Part shown: piece by piece, positions 20,611-29,702 of the stretch
Numbering within the stretch: position 1 is the stretch's first letter
How the letters are laid out: every line of letters starts with the position of its first letter
Source of the DNA: Methanobacteriaceae archaeon
Lineage (GTDB): Archaea > Methanobacteriota > Methanobacteria > Methanobacteriales > Methanobacteriaceae
NCBI GenBank assembly: GCA_030656015.1
Contig: JAUSNX010000004.1
Coordinates: 186,001-250,000 of the forward strand
Length of the DNA: 64,000 bases
Reading direction: 5' to 3'
Made by a program: the position numbers and the translations under genes
Notes under the pieces: generated by a model
What the model saw: only the letters and a program-made list of their open reading frames with translations
The model's database searches: none
Told to the model about the DNA's origin: nothing

Positions 20611-20919
20611 CTATTTCTTAATAGAAACTGCTCTTATCTTATCAATCTCTTCCACCTCAACCGGCAATTCCACCACTGCAGTACCATAACATGGTTTAGT
20701 ATACGGCATCATGACTGTTCCTTTCTCATCATCAACACCAATGGGAATAGGTGGTAGGCCAATAATACGAGCACCAAGTATTTTTTCACCAGGATTGATA
20801 TAAACAATGCTTTTGGCCTTTTCTTCTATAAGTTTAGCACAGTCCTTGAATCCTGATTGTTTAACTAAAATATCATAATCATCAGATTGTTGAAGATAAG
20901 TTTCCAGGCAAAATGACAT
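20611..20919 (-). CDS. DUF1894 family protein
   Basis: A 102-residue cytosolic protein of a family found mainly in methanogens. Recognised by SFCLETYLQQSDDYDILVK, the central IGLPPIPIGVDDEKG and CYGTAVVELPV. Its start is set by GGAGG 7 bases upstream. It lies only 2 bp after the DUF1890 gene, and the same pair sits together in other methanogens, so a joint role or complex is likely. The function is not known. Two cysteines (residues 4 and 27) and one near residue 79 could be functional. Confidence 0.8.
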   Translation of the reverse strand: MSFCLETYLQQSDDYDILVKQSGFKDCAKLIEEKAKSIVYINPGEKILGARIIGLPPIPIGVDDEKGTVMMPYTKPCYGTAVVELPVEVEEIDKIRAVSIKK

Positions 20920-20921
20920 TT

Positions 20922-21383
20922 TTAATCCTCCAAGCTCTTAATAGCCTTATCCAGTTTGACTCGGATAGGTGTTGGATTGTGATAAGCCCTCGCAGAAACT
21001 ATCTGGGCCTCGGTATTTTCAGCAACCTGTTTTTCAAAGTTTTCCAACAAAGCAGCATCTTTTTCAAAGATTAATGCCATGGATTTGGTTTTTAAAATAT
21101 GATAAAAAGTTACAAAATAGGCAACTGCAGCATCCTTGTGGACAAAGCCTAAGAGAAGGTCGAAATCCCCTTCATTTAAGTTTTCAATACAGGATTCAAT
21201 ATCAGTTTTATTTTGAACATAAACCTCTTCTGGATCTGAAACGTCTAGCAGCCTCATTGCAGAAGGGTTACTAACCACTGTAACATCATATCCTGCTTTT
21301 TTAAGCTTATAAGATGCATAAAGTGCCATGGGGGTTTGAGCCGGTGATTCTGGGCAGCCCAGAAGTATAAGTGCCTTTTTCAT
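20922..21383 (-). CDS. DUF1890 family protein
   Basis: A 153-residue cytosolic protein. It resembles a flavodoxin/Rossmann-like fold: MKKALILLGCPESPAQTPMA with alternating strands and helices, and FDLLLGFVHKDAAVAYFVTF in the middle. The start is MKKAL with GGAGAG 9 bases upstream. A longer in-frame reading up to 21422 has no such support. It is immediately followed by DUF1894 and preceded at 50 bp by a polytopic membrane protein, so the three probably form a methanogen-specific operon of unknown function. Confidence 0.8.
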   Translation of the reverse strand: MKKALILLGCPESPAQTPMALYASYKLKKAGYDVTVVSNPSAMRLLDVSDPEEVYVQNKTDIESCIENLNEGDFDLLLGFVHKDAAVAYFVTFYHILKTKSMALIFEKDAALLENFEKQVAENTEAQIVSARAYHNPTPIRVKLDKAIKSLED

Positions 21384-21433
21384 GATTTTCTCTCCAATAC
21401 TTAATGATGCAATAATCCGCAATATTATATTTT

Positions 21434-22513
21434 TTAATCCCTTTTTACAGTAATAATATGACCAACAATTAATGCACTGAGAAATATAAATGTTAATAAA
21501 GCCATTCCATTAACCGTACGATTCATAATAAATAAACCAACTAGTGCCTGTGCTATAAAAGCAGTTAATGATCCAATAAGAAGGGCTTCTCTTCCCAAAA
21601 ATCTGCGACTACCATTTTCTCTTTTTTCCCTATAGGTGGCTAGCATCTTAAATCCAATTATAATTACACCAATGCACCAAAGTAAAAGGAAGAACAAGGT
21701 AAGATAACCAAAGTCATAACCCCATCCGAATATGCCTGGCAGCATGTAATCTATTGCATCCTTTTTGTTAACCAGTAATCCATAAAAGACAGGAAACGGT
21801 AGGCCAAAACTAGTGATTAAATTTATTGGTAAAGTAATATAACCATCAGCAAACCCTAAGCTAGAAGCTCCCCAGTAAGCAGAAGTCGGAATATGACCCA
21901 GAAGAGCAGTATTATGAACAACCATGCCCAGTCCCGTGTCTGAGTTTTGTTCAATTCTTGAAATTCTAAGCAAAGGACTCAAAACTGGCATTGAAAGAAT
22001 TTTAGAAAATATTTCTAGGGCCCCGAAAGCAGCAATAATCATACCTATGAAAGCAACTGCCTTTTTAATAGATAAAACAGATTGTTGGCGGAAGGATTTG
22101 GAAATAATATAAAACCCGATTATTAGTCCGATTATCCACAAAATTAAAAATGATCTGTGAACTAATCCACCAAATACTGTTAGAGCTATGAGAATCATGT
22201 AAATAAATAATTTAAGCCTTCCCACACCAATTCCAGCTTCTCTCATCATAGGTAACGCAACTAGGGCAGTTACTATAGCTAGCAAGGCCAGAGGCCCGAA
22301 TGGATGAGAAAATTCGCTCTGACCAAAACTCACAAAAAGGAATATGGCATCAATTCCAAATAAAACCGAAAGCGCAGTCCCTAAAAACAGTGCAAATAAC
22401 AGTACTGCACTTAAAGAAATCGGAGCTAGATTTAAAAAGAATATAACTCCCAAATAAAGTATTAAGCCAAATTCTATGATTAGTTGAAGATGATTTTGAG
22501 CTATTAAAGCCAA
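21434..22513 (-). CDS. Polytopic membrane protein, methanogen-type
   Basis: A 359-residue integral membrane protein with about ten hydrophobic helices. I do not recognise a named family. One long external or cytosolic loop is rich in polar residues (around SRIEQNSDTGLGMVVHNTAL, residues 185-204), and another around LVNKKDAIDYMLPG. The start is TTG, supported by GGAGG 8 bases upstream. It is the first gene of a probable operon with DUF1890 and DUF1894. A transport or C1-linked role is only inferred from context. Confidence 0.75.
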   Translation of the reverse strand: MALIAQNHLQLIIEFGLILYLGVIFFLNLAPISLSAVLLFALFLGTALSVLFGIDAIFLFVSFGQSEFSHPFGPLALLAIVTALVALPMMREAGIGVGRLKLFIYMILIALTVFGGLVHRSFLILWIIGLIIGFYIISKSFRQQSVLSIKKAVAFIGMIIAAFGALEIFSKILSMPVLSPLLRISRIEQNSDTGLGMVVHNTALLGHIPTSAYWGASSLGFADGYITLPINLITSFGLPFPVFYGLLVNKKDAIDYMLPGIFGWGYDFGYLTLFFLLLWCIGVIIIGFKMLATYREKRENGSRRFLGREALLIGSLTAFIAQALVGLFIMNRTVNGMALLTFIFLSALIVGHIITVKRD

Positions 22514-22828
22514 TTTATGCCTCCATGAAATTAATAATTGTTCCAGATTGTAAATTTATAATATTTATATAATTACAAATGATTTGAATAATTTTTTCTA
22601 AATTTTTGAAATATTTTATGAATTACAGATTATTATGTGATATTAATTGAATATTATAACTGATATTAAACATCGATTTAAGATTTACTTATACTTAATA
22701 ATATAAAAACTATTTCACAAATTTAAAAATTCTATTGAAAATACATGAGTTGAAGCAATGAACCAACATAAAATAATTTTTATAACTTAACCTTAAAAAT
22801 TAATCTTAAAAAATCCCATATCCTGAAA
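22514..22828. other. Intergenic region with a probable promoter
   Basis: 315 bp with no ORF. A minus-strand TATA-like element (attatataaata, about 22560-22572) lies about 50 bp before the TTG of the membrane-protein operon and is its likely promoter. Confidence 0.5.
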
Positions 22829-23332
22829 TTATTCAATATCCTTTACAAAAACAATCATATGTTCTCCAAAGCCATCATAATCCTTAAATAAATTTAAATT
22901 TACAAATTTAACTATTTTAGAATCTGGAACTTCCGTATTAAACCCTAATTTTTTATAGAAAGATATTGCTTTTTGATTAATGGGTTTGGTAATTAAATAA
23001 ACTTTTTTACATCCCATTTGAGATACAACATCGAGGAAATTTTGAATTAAATTAAAAGCCGTACCTTCACCCCTATGTTTTGGGTCAACACACAGAAGAT
23101 GAATATAACATTCAGAACGATTTGATTGAGAAATAAAACCAATTAAAACCCCAATCATTATCACCTTATTATTTTGAACCTTTTCAGCGATAAAAACTGT
23201 ATTTTGAAAAAATTTAGTGAAAATATGATAAATAGAAATTCTTTCAGATACCATAGGCCTACAATTATTGGCTATTTGAAATATAGCCTTGAAATCATCC
23301 TCTTTTGCGGTTCTTATTCTAATATTATCCAT
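22829..23332 (-). CDS. GNAT family N-acetyltransferase
   Basis: A 167-residue acetyl-CoA-dependent acetyltransferase. Motif A is visible as LCVDPKHRGEGTAFNLI (the RxxGxG/A pyrophosphate loop, about residues 86-102), and motif B near NQKAISFYKKLGF. ATG at 23332 is preferred to the adjacent TTG because GGTG lies 5 bases upstream. The substrate (protein N-terminus, small amine or antibiotic-like molecule) cannot be deduced. It is monocistronic and close to the tRNA-Ala gene. Confidence 0.82.
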   Translation of the reverse strand: MDNIRIRTAKEDDFKAIFQIANNCRPMVSERISIYHIFTKFFQNTVFIAEKVQNNKVIMIGVLIGFISQSNRSECYIHLLCVDPKHRGEGTAFNLIQNFLDVVSQMGCKKVYLITKPINQKAISFYKKLGFNTEVPDSKIVKFVNLNLFKDYDGFGEHMIVFVKDIE

Positions 23333-23401
23333 CAAAACACCAAAATTTGGCCTTACAAATCAAATTAAACAAATAAATATATAAAGATGAAAAGCATTAA
23401 C

Positions 23402-23410
23402 TTTAAATAT
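23402..23410 (+). promoter_or_regulatory. TATA box of tRNA-Ala
   Basis: tttaaatat, about 36 bp before the tRNA 5' end, placing transcription start near 23434 and a short 5' leader. Confidence 0.55.
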
Positions 23411-23443
23411 AAAGAAATCTAAGTTCATATGTTAATGCACAGT

Positions 23444-23516
<73 letters not shown>

Positions 23517-23667
23517 TTACTATTTTTATAATATTCTTAACATAACCTTTTAAAAAGACTTATAATAAGATCATAGTGCTACTTTTAAAATCATTGCTTT
23601 TTAAACTAATTTAAAATATTTACTTTTAATAAAAATATATTAAAATTATTAAAAATAAGAACTTAAA

Positions 23668-24699
23668 TCATCTATTTTTTCCAGCAACATCATATACGTT
23701 GTCAATAATCAGTTCAAAAAGATCATCAACCACTAATTGCTTAGAATTATCTTTATTAAGCATTAATTTCAAGGCCATATCCACAATTTCATCCAAATTA
23801 TTGGATCGGAACATACGATTTTGATCTATATAAAACTGGTCCACCGAAAGTGTTTTACCAGGATAGCAGGATATAACAGGAGTGCCAACAATAGCTGCTT
23901 CCCGATTCATTGTTCCACCAGCCCCAATTATTAAGTCACATTTTTTAATCAAACTAAATGTGTCCACTGGCGGTTTGATGATTGTCACATTTTCATAATC
24001 ACAAAATATTTCTTCTTGCTCTTTAAACCGAGGAATTACTAAAATATTGGCATGTTCTTCTAAAATATCTACTACTGGAGATAAAACAGATTTTTTACAG
24101 TCTGCATCAAGATAAGAAGCTAGTGAGGGTTCCGGCCTCATCAAAATAGTTTTTTCCTTTTTCAAGTTTAATTCCAGATCTTCAAATATATTTTCATTAT
24201 ACTCAAAGTTTTTAAAATGAATAATTTCTGAAGTTCCTTTGTAACTAATTATTTTATTTGGATCAGCACCTACTCTCAAAAGAGTCCACATGTCAATTGC
24301 TTGAGGCATTATAATCCTATTGCAAAGAGGCAAAGTTAATTTATTAGCAGCCAGTGCGTGTTCATTATCCAAAACATACACACTAGGAATATTCAATCCA
24401 AAAGTAACTCTGGGAAGTTCTATAGAATGTTTAGAAATAGCAACATCTGGTTTTTCTTTTATAATTAGCTTAGAAAGCTCATGAGCCCGTAATGTACTTT
24501 CTTCAAGTTTTTGACCCAGTGTAACTCCGTGTTTACCAATAGAAATAAATTCAAACCCGAACAAATCCATTAATTTATGAATGTCCCCAAATTTACGGCC
24601 CGTGACTATGACTTCGTCACCCTGGTCCTGAAAATATTCAATTATATTTTTAAAAAATCGCACATGAGGAGCATTGGTTAAATCTATCCAGATTTTCAC
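23668..24699 (-). CDS. DUF354 family protein
   Basis: A 343-residue cytosolic protein of the archaeal DUF354 group, whose fold resembles GT-B glycosyltransferases or UDP-GlcNAc 2-epimerase. Landmarks are the N-terminal KIWIDLTNAPHVRFFKNII, SIGKHGVTLGQKLEES, DNEHALAANKLTLPL, MRPEPSLASYL and the C-terminal GAGGTMNREAAIVGTPV, which is like a nucleotide-sugar binding region. The start is GTG with GGTGAT 6 bases upstream. A role in surface glycan synthesis is suspected, not shown. No glycan genes are adjacent. Confidence 0.82.
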   Translation of the reverse strand: MKIWIDLTNAPHVRFFKNIIEYFQDQGDEVIVTGRKFGDIHKLMDLFGFEFISIGKHGVTLGQKLEESTLRAHELSKLIIKEKPDVAISKHSIELPRVTFGLNIPSVYVLDNEHALAANKLTLPLCNRIIMPQAIDMWTLLRVGADPNKIISYKGTSEIIHFKNFEYNENIFEDLELNLKKEKTILMRPEPSLASYLDADCKKSVLSPVVDILEEHANILVIPRFKEQEEIFCDYENVTIIKPPVDTFSLIKKCDLIIGAGGTMNREAAIVGTPVISCYPGKTLSVDQFYIDQNRMFRSNNLDEIVDMALKLMLNKDNSKQLVVDDLFELIIDNVYDVAGKNR

Positions 24700-24848
24700 T
24701 TAAATCACCAAACTGAAGTTAAATTTGAGAACTTGTCTTTTTAATAAAATATGTTTTAATTTGATAATAAACCTATTTTAACATAGTTTTATAAATAAAA
24801 TATTTAAATAAAAATATTAATTATAAATAAAATACTAAATTAAGTATC

Positions 24849-25502
24849 TTATTCATTTTTAGCCTTTTCTAAAGCTTCCATTATTTCTTTAAATCCTTCA
24901 CCAGTCTTTAAGCTTGTTTTTATAACTTGAACATCTGGGTTTAATTTTAAAACATCAGCGACCATTTTATCAGAATCGGCACCAACAGCTTCAGCTATGT
25001 CTATTTTATTGATTACAACCAGGTCAGCATCTTTAAATATTAATGGGTGTTTTTCCACTGTGTCATCACCTTCACTGACACTTATAACTACCATCCTCAT
25101 GTGGGCCCCTAAATCAAAATCCACTGGGCAGATTAAGTTTCCAACATTTTCAATGAATAAAATATCCACTTCATCTAGTGGTAAATCATGGAAAGCATGT
25201 TCAACTAAGTGTGCATCTAAATGACACTCCTTACCAGTGTTTAATCCAATTACTGGAACATCATATTGCTCAAATCGACCAGCATCAAATTTACTTATAA
25301 CATCACCAGCAATAACTGCCACAGGATATTTTATTTGTTGAATTAACTGTTCAATCAAAGATGTTTTACCAGAACCAATAGCTCCTAAAACATCAACTCC
25401 AAAAACATTAGAGTTATCCAGGATTTTTTGATTTTTCTGGGCCAATTTTCGATTAGCCACCATGATATCGTGTTGTATCTCGACTTCAGCTATCTTGTGC
25501 AT
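24849..25502 (-). CDS. hypB: Hydrogenase nickel-incorporation GTPase
   Basis: GTPase of the SIMIBI class that delivers Ni2+ to [NiFe] hydrogenases. 217 residues. The P-loop is DVLGAIGSGKTSLIEQL (about residues 32-48), followed by ENVGNLICPVDFDLG with its conserved Cys in the metal-binding switch region, and NKIDIAEAVGAD (base recognition). It begins at MHKIAEVE, preceded by a GAGGGAAG signal. An upstream TTG is less likely. Its start overlaps the end of hypA by 17 bases, so it is translationally coupled. No His-rich N-terminal nickel store is present. Confidence 0.93.
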   Translation of the reverse strand: MHKIAEVEIQHDIMVANRKLAQKNQKILDNSNVFGVDVLGAIGSGKTSLIEQLIQQIKYPVAVIAGDVISKFDAGRFEQYDVPVIGLNTGKECHLDAHLVEHAFHDLPLDEVDILFIENVGNLICPVDFDLGAHMRMVVISVSEGDDTVEKHPLIFKDADLVVINKIDIAEAVGADSDKMVADVLKLNPDVQVIKTSLKTGEGFKEIMEALEKAKNE

Positions 25503-25875
25503 CTTCTTCCCTCTGTTCAATTTTAATATTTTTTACATTGCATTCTCGGCCTGCAGTAATGGACAATTGCCTGCCCTCACATGCCGGGCAGTTTATTATT
25601 GGTGCATAGTGATCTATTCCTTCAAAATCAATTTTTCCCTCAAAATTACAGGATTCACATTTAATTTCAATGGGAATTTCTTCCATATTGAATTTAGCAC
25701 CTTTTAAAATAGTATCTTCGCTCAAAACTTCAACCATAAACATTATTTGCTCTGGGTTGAGCATGGTCATTTGCCCAATCTCCACTGTTACTTCCAGCAC
25801 TTCAATTGCGTCATTTTTTTCCGCAGATTCAATTACTGTTTTCACAATGGCATCGGCCATGGATAATTCATGCAT
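25486..25875 (-). CDS. hypA: Hydrogenase nickel-insertion chaperone
   Basis: Partner of HypB in hydrogenase maturation, 129 residues. The N-terminal MHELSMADAIVKTVI has the Ni-binding His2-Glu3 motif. The zinc domain has CESC (about residue 72) and CPAC (about residue 97), and an extra Cys near the C-terminus. Start: agaggtgtaattatg. It is the first gene of the hypAB operon. [NiFe] hydrogenases in methanogens such as Mvh and Frh are the expected clients, but none is encoded here. Confidence 0.94.
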   Translation of the reverse strand: MHELSMADAIVKTVIESAEKNDAIEVLEVTVEIGQMTMLNPEQIMFMVEVLSEDTILKGAKFNMEEIPIEIKCESCNFEGKIDFEGIDHYAPIINCPACEGRQLSITAGRECNVKNIKIEQREEDAQDS

Positions 25876-26267
25876 AATTACACCTCTATCAAATTAAATC
25901 TAAATTTGTTATAATCTTTATTTAAGTCGTATAAATGAATAAAAACTTTAATAACATTTTTTTATTAGATATATACTTTAAGAGCTTATAGCTTATGAAA
26001 TTCTTAATAAACATGTAACTATTAAAGATGCTTATTAATAAAGTTAACAAATATAAATTCAATCTAGTTAAGATTTTATTCTTAAAATTTTAGTCTAGTA
26101 AATTATTTGTAAACATTTGAACAAATATATTAGAAGTAAATGAAGTAAATAAATACAAAGCATTTCTAATATTAATTTCAATATAATACAGTTTAAGTGA
26201 AATTATTTTAATATTTATTGAAAATAGTAGTTTTAAAAATATTTTATTGATATATTGGGTGGTAATT
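25876..26267. other. Divergent intergenic region hypA / prs
   Basis: 392 bp, AT-rich, with no credible ORF. It must contain promoters for both divergent transcripts. No riboswitch-like or paired structure was recognised. Confidence 0.5.
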
Positions 26268-27125
26268 TTGATAATAGGTGGTTCAGCATCTCAAAAACTA
26301 GCAGCTAAAGTTGCAAAAGAACTTGATGATTATCTTTGTCCTGTTGAAACTCGAAAATTCCCTGATGGGGAACGTTACATTCGTTTTAAGGAAGAAATCG
26401 AAAAAGAAGTAGTAGTAGTCCAGTCCACTGGATATCCTCAGGATGAAAATTTGATGGAATTATTTTTTATTTTAAAAAATCTTAAAAGTTTAGGTGCAGA
26501 AGAAATTAAAGTTGTGATTCCTTATTTTGGTTATGGAAGACAAGAAAAACGTTTTAAAGACGGTGAAGCAGTTTCTGCATCAATTACTGCTGATTTTATT
26601 GAATATGCTGGGGCCACTGAACTTTTCTCAGTCAACCTCCATGAAAATAAAGTCACTGACTTCTTCAATATTCCAGTGACCGAAATTTCAGCCATGCCTC
26701 TTATTGCGGAGTACATCGGTGAAAATTTAGATGATCCGGTGATAATAGCACCAGACAAAGGGGCATTACCTCACGCTAAAGAAATATCAGATATATTAAA
26801 TTGTCCTTGTGACCATATGGAAAAAACAAGACTATCCCCAGATACAGTAGAAACCAGAGTTAGTAGTTTGGATGTAGAAGGTTATCAGGCTGTGATTATT
26901 GATGATATTATCAGTACGGGTGGAACTATTGTTAATGCATCAAACATATTGAAAGAACATGGGGCCCAAAGCGTTACTGTGACTTGTGTGCATCCAGTAT
27001 TAGTAGAAGATGCTCTTTTAAAGATTTTTGCAACCGGAGTAGAAGATGTTTTAGCGACAGATACTTTATCATCTGATGTGAGTACCCTTTCCGTTGCTCC
27101 TTTGATTGCAAACGTATTAAAATAA
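26268..27125 (+). CDS. prs: Ribose-phosphate pyrophosphokinase
   Basis: Makes PRPP from ribose 5-phosphate and ATP for nucleotides, histidine, tryptophan and, in methanogens, cofactors. About 285 residues from the TTG at 26268, read as MIIGGSASQ, the family N-terminus, with GGGTGGT 5-10 bases upstream. A longer in-frame reading from 26247 is unlikely. Motifs are RKFPDGERYIRF, VIPYFGYGRQEKRF, the PRPP loop VIIDDIISTGGTI (about residues 206-218) and KTRLSPD. The archaeal class III type is plausible from its length. Confidence 0.93.
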   Translation: MIIGGSASQKLAAKVAKELDDYLCPVETRKFPDGERYIRFKEEIEKEVVVVQSTGYPQDENLMELFFILKNLKSLGAEEIKVVIPYFGYGRQEKRFKDGEAVSASITADFIEYAGATELFSVNLHENKVTDFFNIPVTEISAMPLIAEYIGENLDDPVIIAPDKGALPHAKEISDILNCPCDHMEKTRLSPDTVETRVSSLDVEGYQAVIIDDIISTGGTIVNASNILKEHGAQSVTVTCVHPVLVEDALLKIFATGVEDVLATDTLSSDVSTLSVAPLIANVLK

Positions 27126-27151
27126 AATTATTCCTAAAATTAAATAAAGTA

Positions 27152-27172
27152 TTTTTTTCTTTTTTTATTTTT
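27152..27172 (+). terminator. T-rich terminator after prs
   Basis: Two T7 runs divided by a C, then more T, 27 bp past the prs stop, in the convergent prs/lonB gap. Confidence 0.55.
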
Positions 27173-27284
27173 AAAACTAAATAAAATTAAAAACTAAATA
27201 AATAATTGAAAAGAAGCTAAATCTTAATTTATAAATTATTTTTAATTAATTTAAAACGAATTAAAATGGATTCCTATTTAAAAA

Positions 27285-27320
27285 AAAAAGCGTGATTAAA
27301 AAAGATATTAAAAAAAAATA
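27285..27320 (-). terminator. T-rich terminator after lonB
   Basis: On the minus strand, several T runs (8-10 long, seen as A runs in the plus sequence) begin within 10 bp of the lonB stop. Confidence 0.55.
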
Positions 27321-27326
27321 AAAAAA

Positions 27327-29249
27327 TTAGTGAGTAGTAGGGTTCTTTAAAATAGTCTTTGGTACTATTTCACTAATTTTTTGCATTTTTTCAACAAACC
27401 CCGTCTTTCCTTTTCCAAGAAGTGCATATTTAATAACATCACCTAATGTTTCCACCGGAATCACTTCGATTTGTTCTTCGTATCGTTTTTCCAGTAGTAC
27501 ATCATCCATATTAGATTTAGGGATGAGAACTTTTTTGATTCCAGCTTCAGCAGCGGCTTCTATTTTTCCAGTTACTCCGCCAACAGGTAGAACATCTCCA
27601 CGAATACTTAAAGATCCGGTTAGAGCAACAGATTGGTCAATAGGAATTTCTTCTAAGGCAGAAATTACTGCTGTGGCTATAGATACACTAGCACTGTCAC
27701 CTTCCACACCATCATAGGCCTGTAAGAACTGTATGTGAATATCGTAGTTGGAAATATCAGTTCCCGTGTACTTTTTAATCAAAGCACTAACGTTTTGAAC
27801 AGCTTCCAATGCAATCTCTCCCAGTTTACCCGTAGCAATAATTTTACCTTCATCTTTACTTTGAGCAGGAGCAGCCTCAGCAGCTATTGGAAGTATGATA
27901 CCACTTCTATCACCAATAATTGCTAAACCATTTACCCGACCAATTTCTCCACCTTCAGATTTGAATACACTATATTTTTTCTTTTGAACAATGTATCTAT
28001 CAGCAATTTGCTGTTCTAAAGTTCTGGCCAGTCTTTTAGCATTAGAGACGTGTTCAGCAGTAACAAATTCAGCAGATTCACCCTTAGCAATGTCACCTGC
28101 AGCTCTTATTAGACCACCTAAATCTCTTAATCTGAGTGTTAAAGACTCTTTTTTACCAGACCTTCGTTGTGCTTCTCGGATTATCTCATTAACAGCTTCT
28201 TTATTAAAGTGAGGTATTCTTCCATCATTTTCCACTTCTTGAGCCACAAATTGCACCAGACTTTGCCTGTTTTCCGGAGTATCAGGCATAGAATCTCTCA
28301 TGAATACTTCGTATCCATATCCCCTAATACGAGATCTCAATGCAATGTGCATTCCTTCTAAAACCTGGATGTTTCCAGATGCTACTAATACAAAATCACA
28401 AGGAACCGCTTGAGATCGGACCATAGCCCCACTACTAGTCTCACTTTGACCAGTTATAGAATACATTCCTTCCTGCATAGCAGTTAAAAGTTCTTGCTGG
28501 GTTTTCATCTTCATAGTGCCTATTTCATCAATATAAAGAACACCATTGTGTGCTCGGTGAATCATTCCAGATTCCACTCTTTCATGAGCTGGAGTTCCCA
28601 GTCCACCGGACTGGTAAGGGTCGTGCCGAACATCACCTAATAAAGCACCCGAATGGGCTCCAGTAGCATCGATGAAGGGAGCAATAGTTTTGTTTTCACT
28701 GTTAACCAGTAATTTTGGGACCATTGCTGTGGTTCTAGGCCTCATTTGTTGTAATGCCAGAAAAACAATTCCTGCAGCAATAATAGCTGCTAAAATTTGG
28801 TTTACCATAAACCCGATAATCAGAATGAACCCAATAATCATCATCATGAGCAGATTTTTCTTCTCATCCTGGCCTTTGGCCTTGTTTTTATGGTTCATTA
28901 CAATTTTTTTACCTTCACCAGACGGAACTGCTCCGATTAGGGGATTATTTGAATCTTCCATATTAGGATATACTAAAATATCCTGTAATTCTTCTGGAGG
29001 GAGAAGTTCAGCCATAGCCCGGGCAATCATTGACTTTCCTACACCTGGCTCTCCAATTAGAAGTACATTTCGGCGCTGTTTAGCGGCCTTTCTTAGTGTT
29101 TCCACAGCCTCGTCCTGACCAATAATCTGGTCAATTAACATTTTAGGAACCTCTATGTCTTTAGAGGTTTTATAAACATCATCTTGATTAACTTCTGAAT
29201 TTTTTTCATCCGTTTTTTTGATATCTGATGCTTCTAGGGTGGTTGTCAT
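27327..29249 (-). CDS. lonB: Membrane-bound archaeal Lon protease (LonB)
   Basis: ATP-dependent protease, 640 residues. AAA+ Walker A LIGEPGVGKSMIARA (about residues 65-79), Walker B VLYIDEIGTM, then a transmembrane pair inserted after the first AAA part (about residues 130-165) that is diagnostic for LonB. The C-terminal peptidase domain has the catalytic Ser in DGVEGDSASVSIA and the Lys in GGVTGKIEAAAEAG. A TATA-like sequence lies about 35 bp upstream (29281-29290), so the leader must be short. It is the main AAA+ membrane protease of archaea, alongside the proteasome. Confidence 0.95.
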   Translation of the reverse strand: MTTTLEASDIKKTDEKNSEVNQDDVYKTSKDIEVPKMLIDQIIGQDEAVETLRKAAKQRRNVLLIGEPGVGKSMIARAMAELLPPEELQDILVYPNMEDSNNPLIGAVPSGEGKKIVMNHKNKAKGQDEKKNLLMMMIIGFILIIGFMVNQILAAIIAAGIVFLALQQMRPRTTAMVPKLLVNSENKTIAPFIDATGAHSGALLGDVRHDPYQSGGLGTPAHERVESGMIHRAHNGVLYIDEIGTMKMKTQQELLTAMQEGMYSITGQSETSSGAMVRSQAVPCDFVLVASGNIQVLEGMHIALRSRIRGYGYEVFMRDSMPDTPENRQSLVQFVAQEVENDGRIPHFNKEAVNEIIREAQRRSGKKESLTLRLRDLGGLIRAAGDIAKGESAEFVTAEHVSNAKRLARTLEQQIADRYIVQKKKYSVFKSEGGEIGRVNGLAIIGDRSGIILPIAAEAAPAQSKDEGKIIATGKLGEIALEAVQNVSALIKKYTGTDISNYDIHIQFLQAYDGVEGDSASVSIATAVISALEEIPIDQSVALTGSLSIRGDVLPVGGVTGKIEAAAEAGIKKVLIPKSNMDDVLLEKRYEEQIEVIPVETLGDVIKYALLGKGKTGFVEKMQKISEIVPKTILKNPTTH

Positions 29250-29702
29250 TTCTATTCCAGTGCCTCCATTGGCTTGAATAATTTTATAAAATTTTATTTT
29301 TTAAAAAAAATCTATTTTTAAATATTAAGTTTATTTCTGTAATTTTAGTTTTCTATATTATTATATTTATCTCTCTTTTCAAGATGTTATCTTTTGCTTT
29401 TATCACTTCAAATGTTTTACTTACCTTAACTTATTTTAATATTTTATATATAAAGTTTTGTTATATGAATTGAAATTATATATAAATATTTCTCAAAAAC
29501 TGAAGAAAATTTAGAAGATTAATAAAAAATCTAATATTAATGATAAAATATTAATAAATAATGATTATTCTATTTAATTATGATATTCTTAATGAATTAT
29601 TAAAAAAAATATTTCTAAAAAAATAATAAGTTGATTGGTTATTAAATAAGCACCGGTGACGTGATCTGTGAATACTGTATCTGGATACAAATATATTTTT
29701 AA
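29250..29702. other. Intergenic region upstream of lonB
   Basis: 453 bp with no ORF. It holds the lonB TATA-like element near 29281-29290 and two palindromes just past the PAS gene stop: CACCGGTG at 29651-29658 and TGTATC-TG-GATACA at 29676-29689. These may be terminator or binding sites. Confidence 0.5.

Noticed and set aside
28672-29118. 148-codon ORF on the plus strand
   Set aside because: It is the antisense shadow of lonB, has no Shine-Dalgarno and no recognisable protein.
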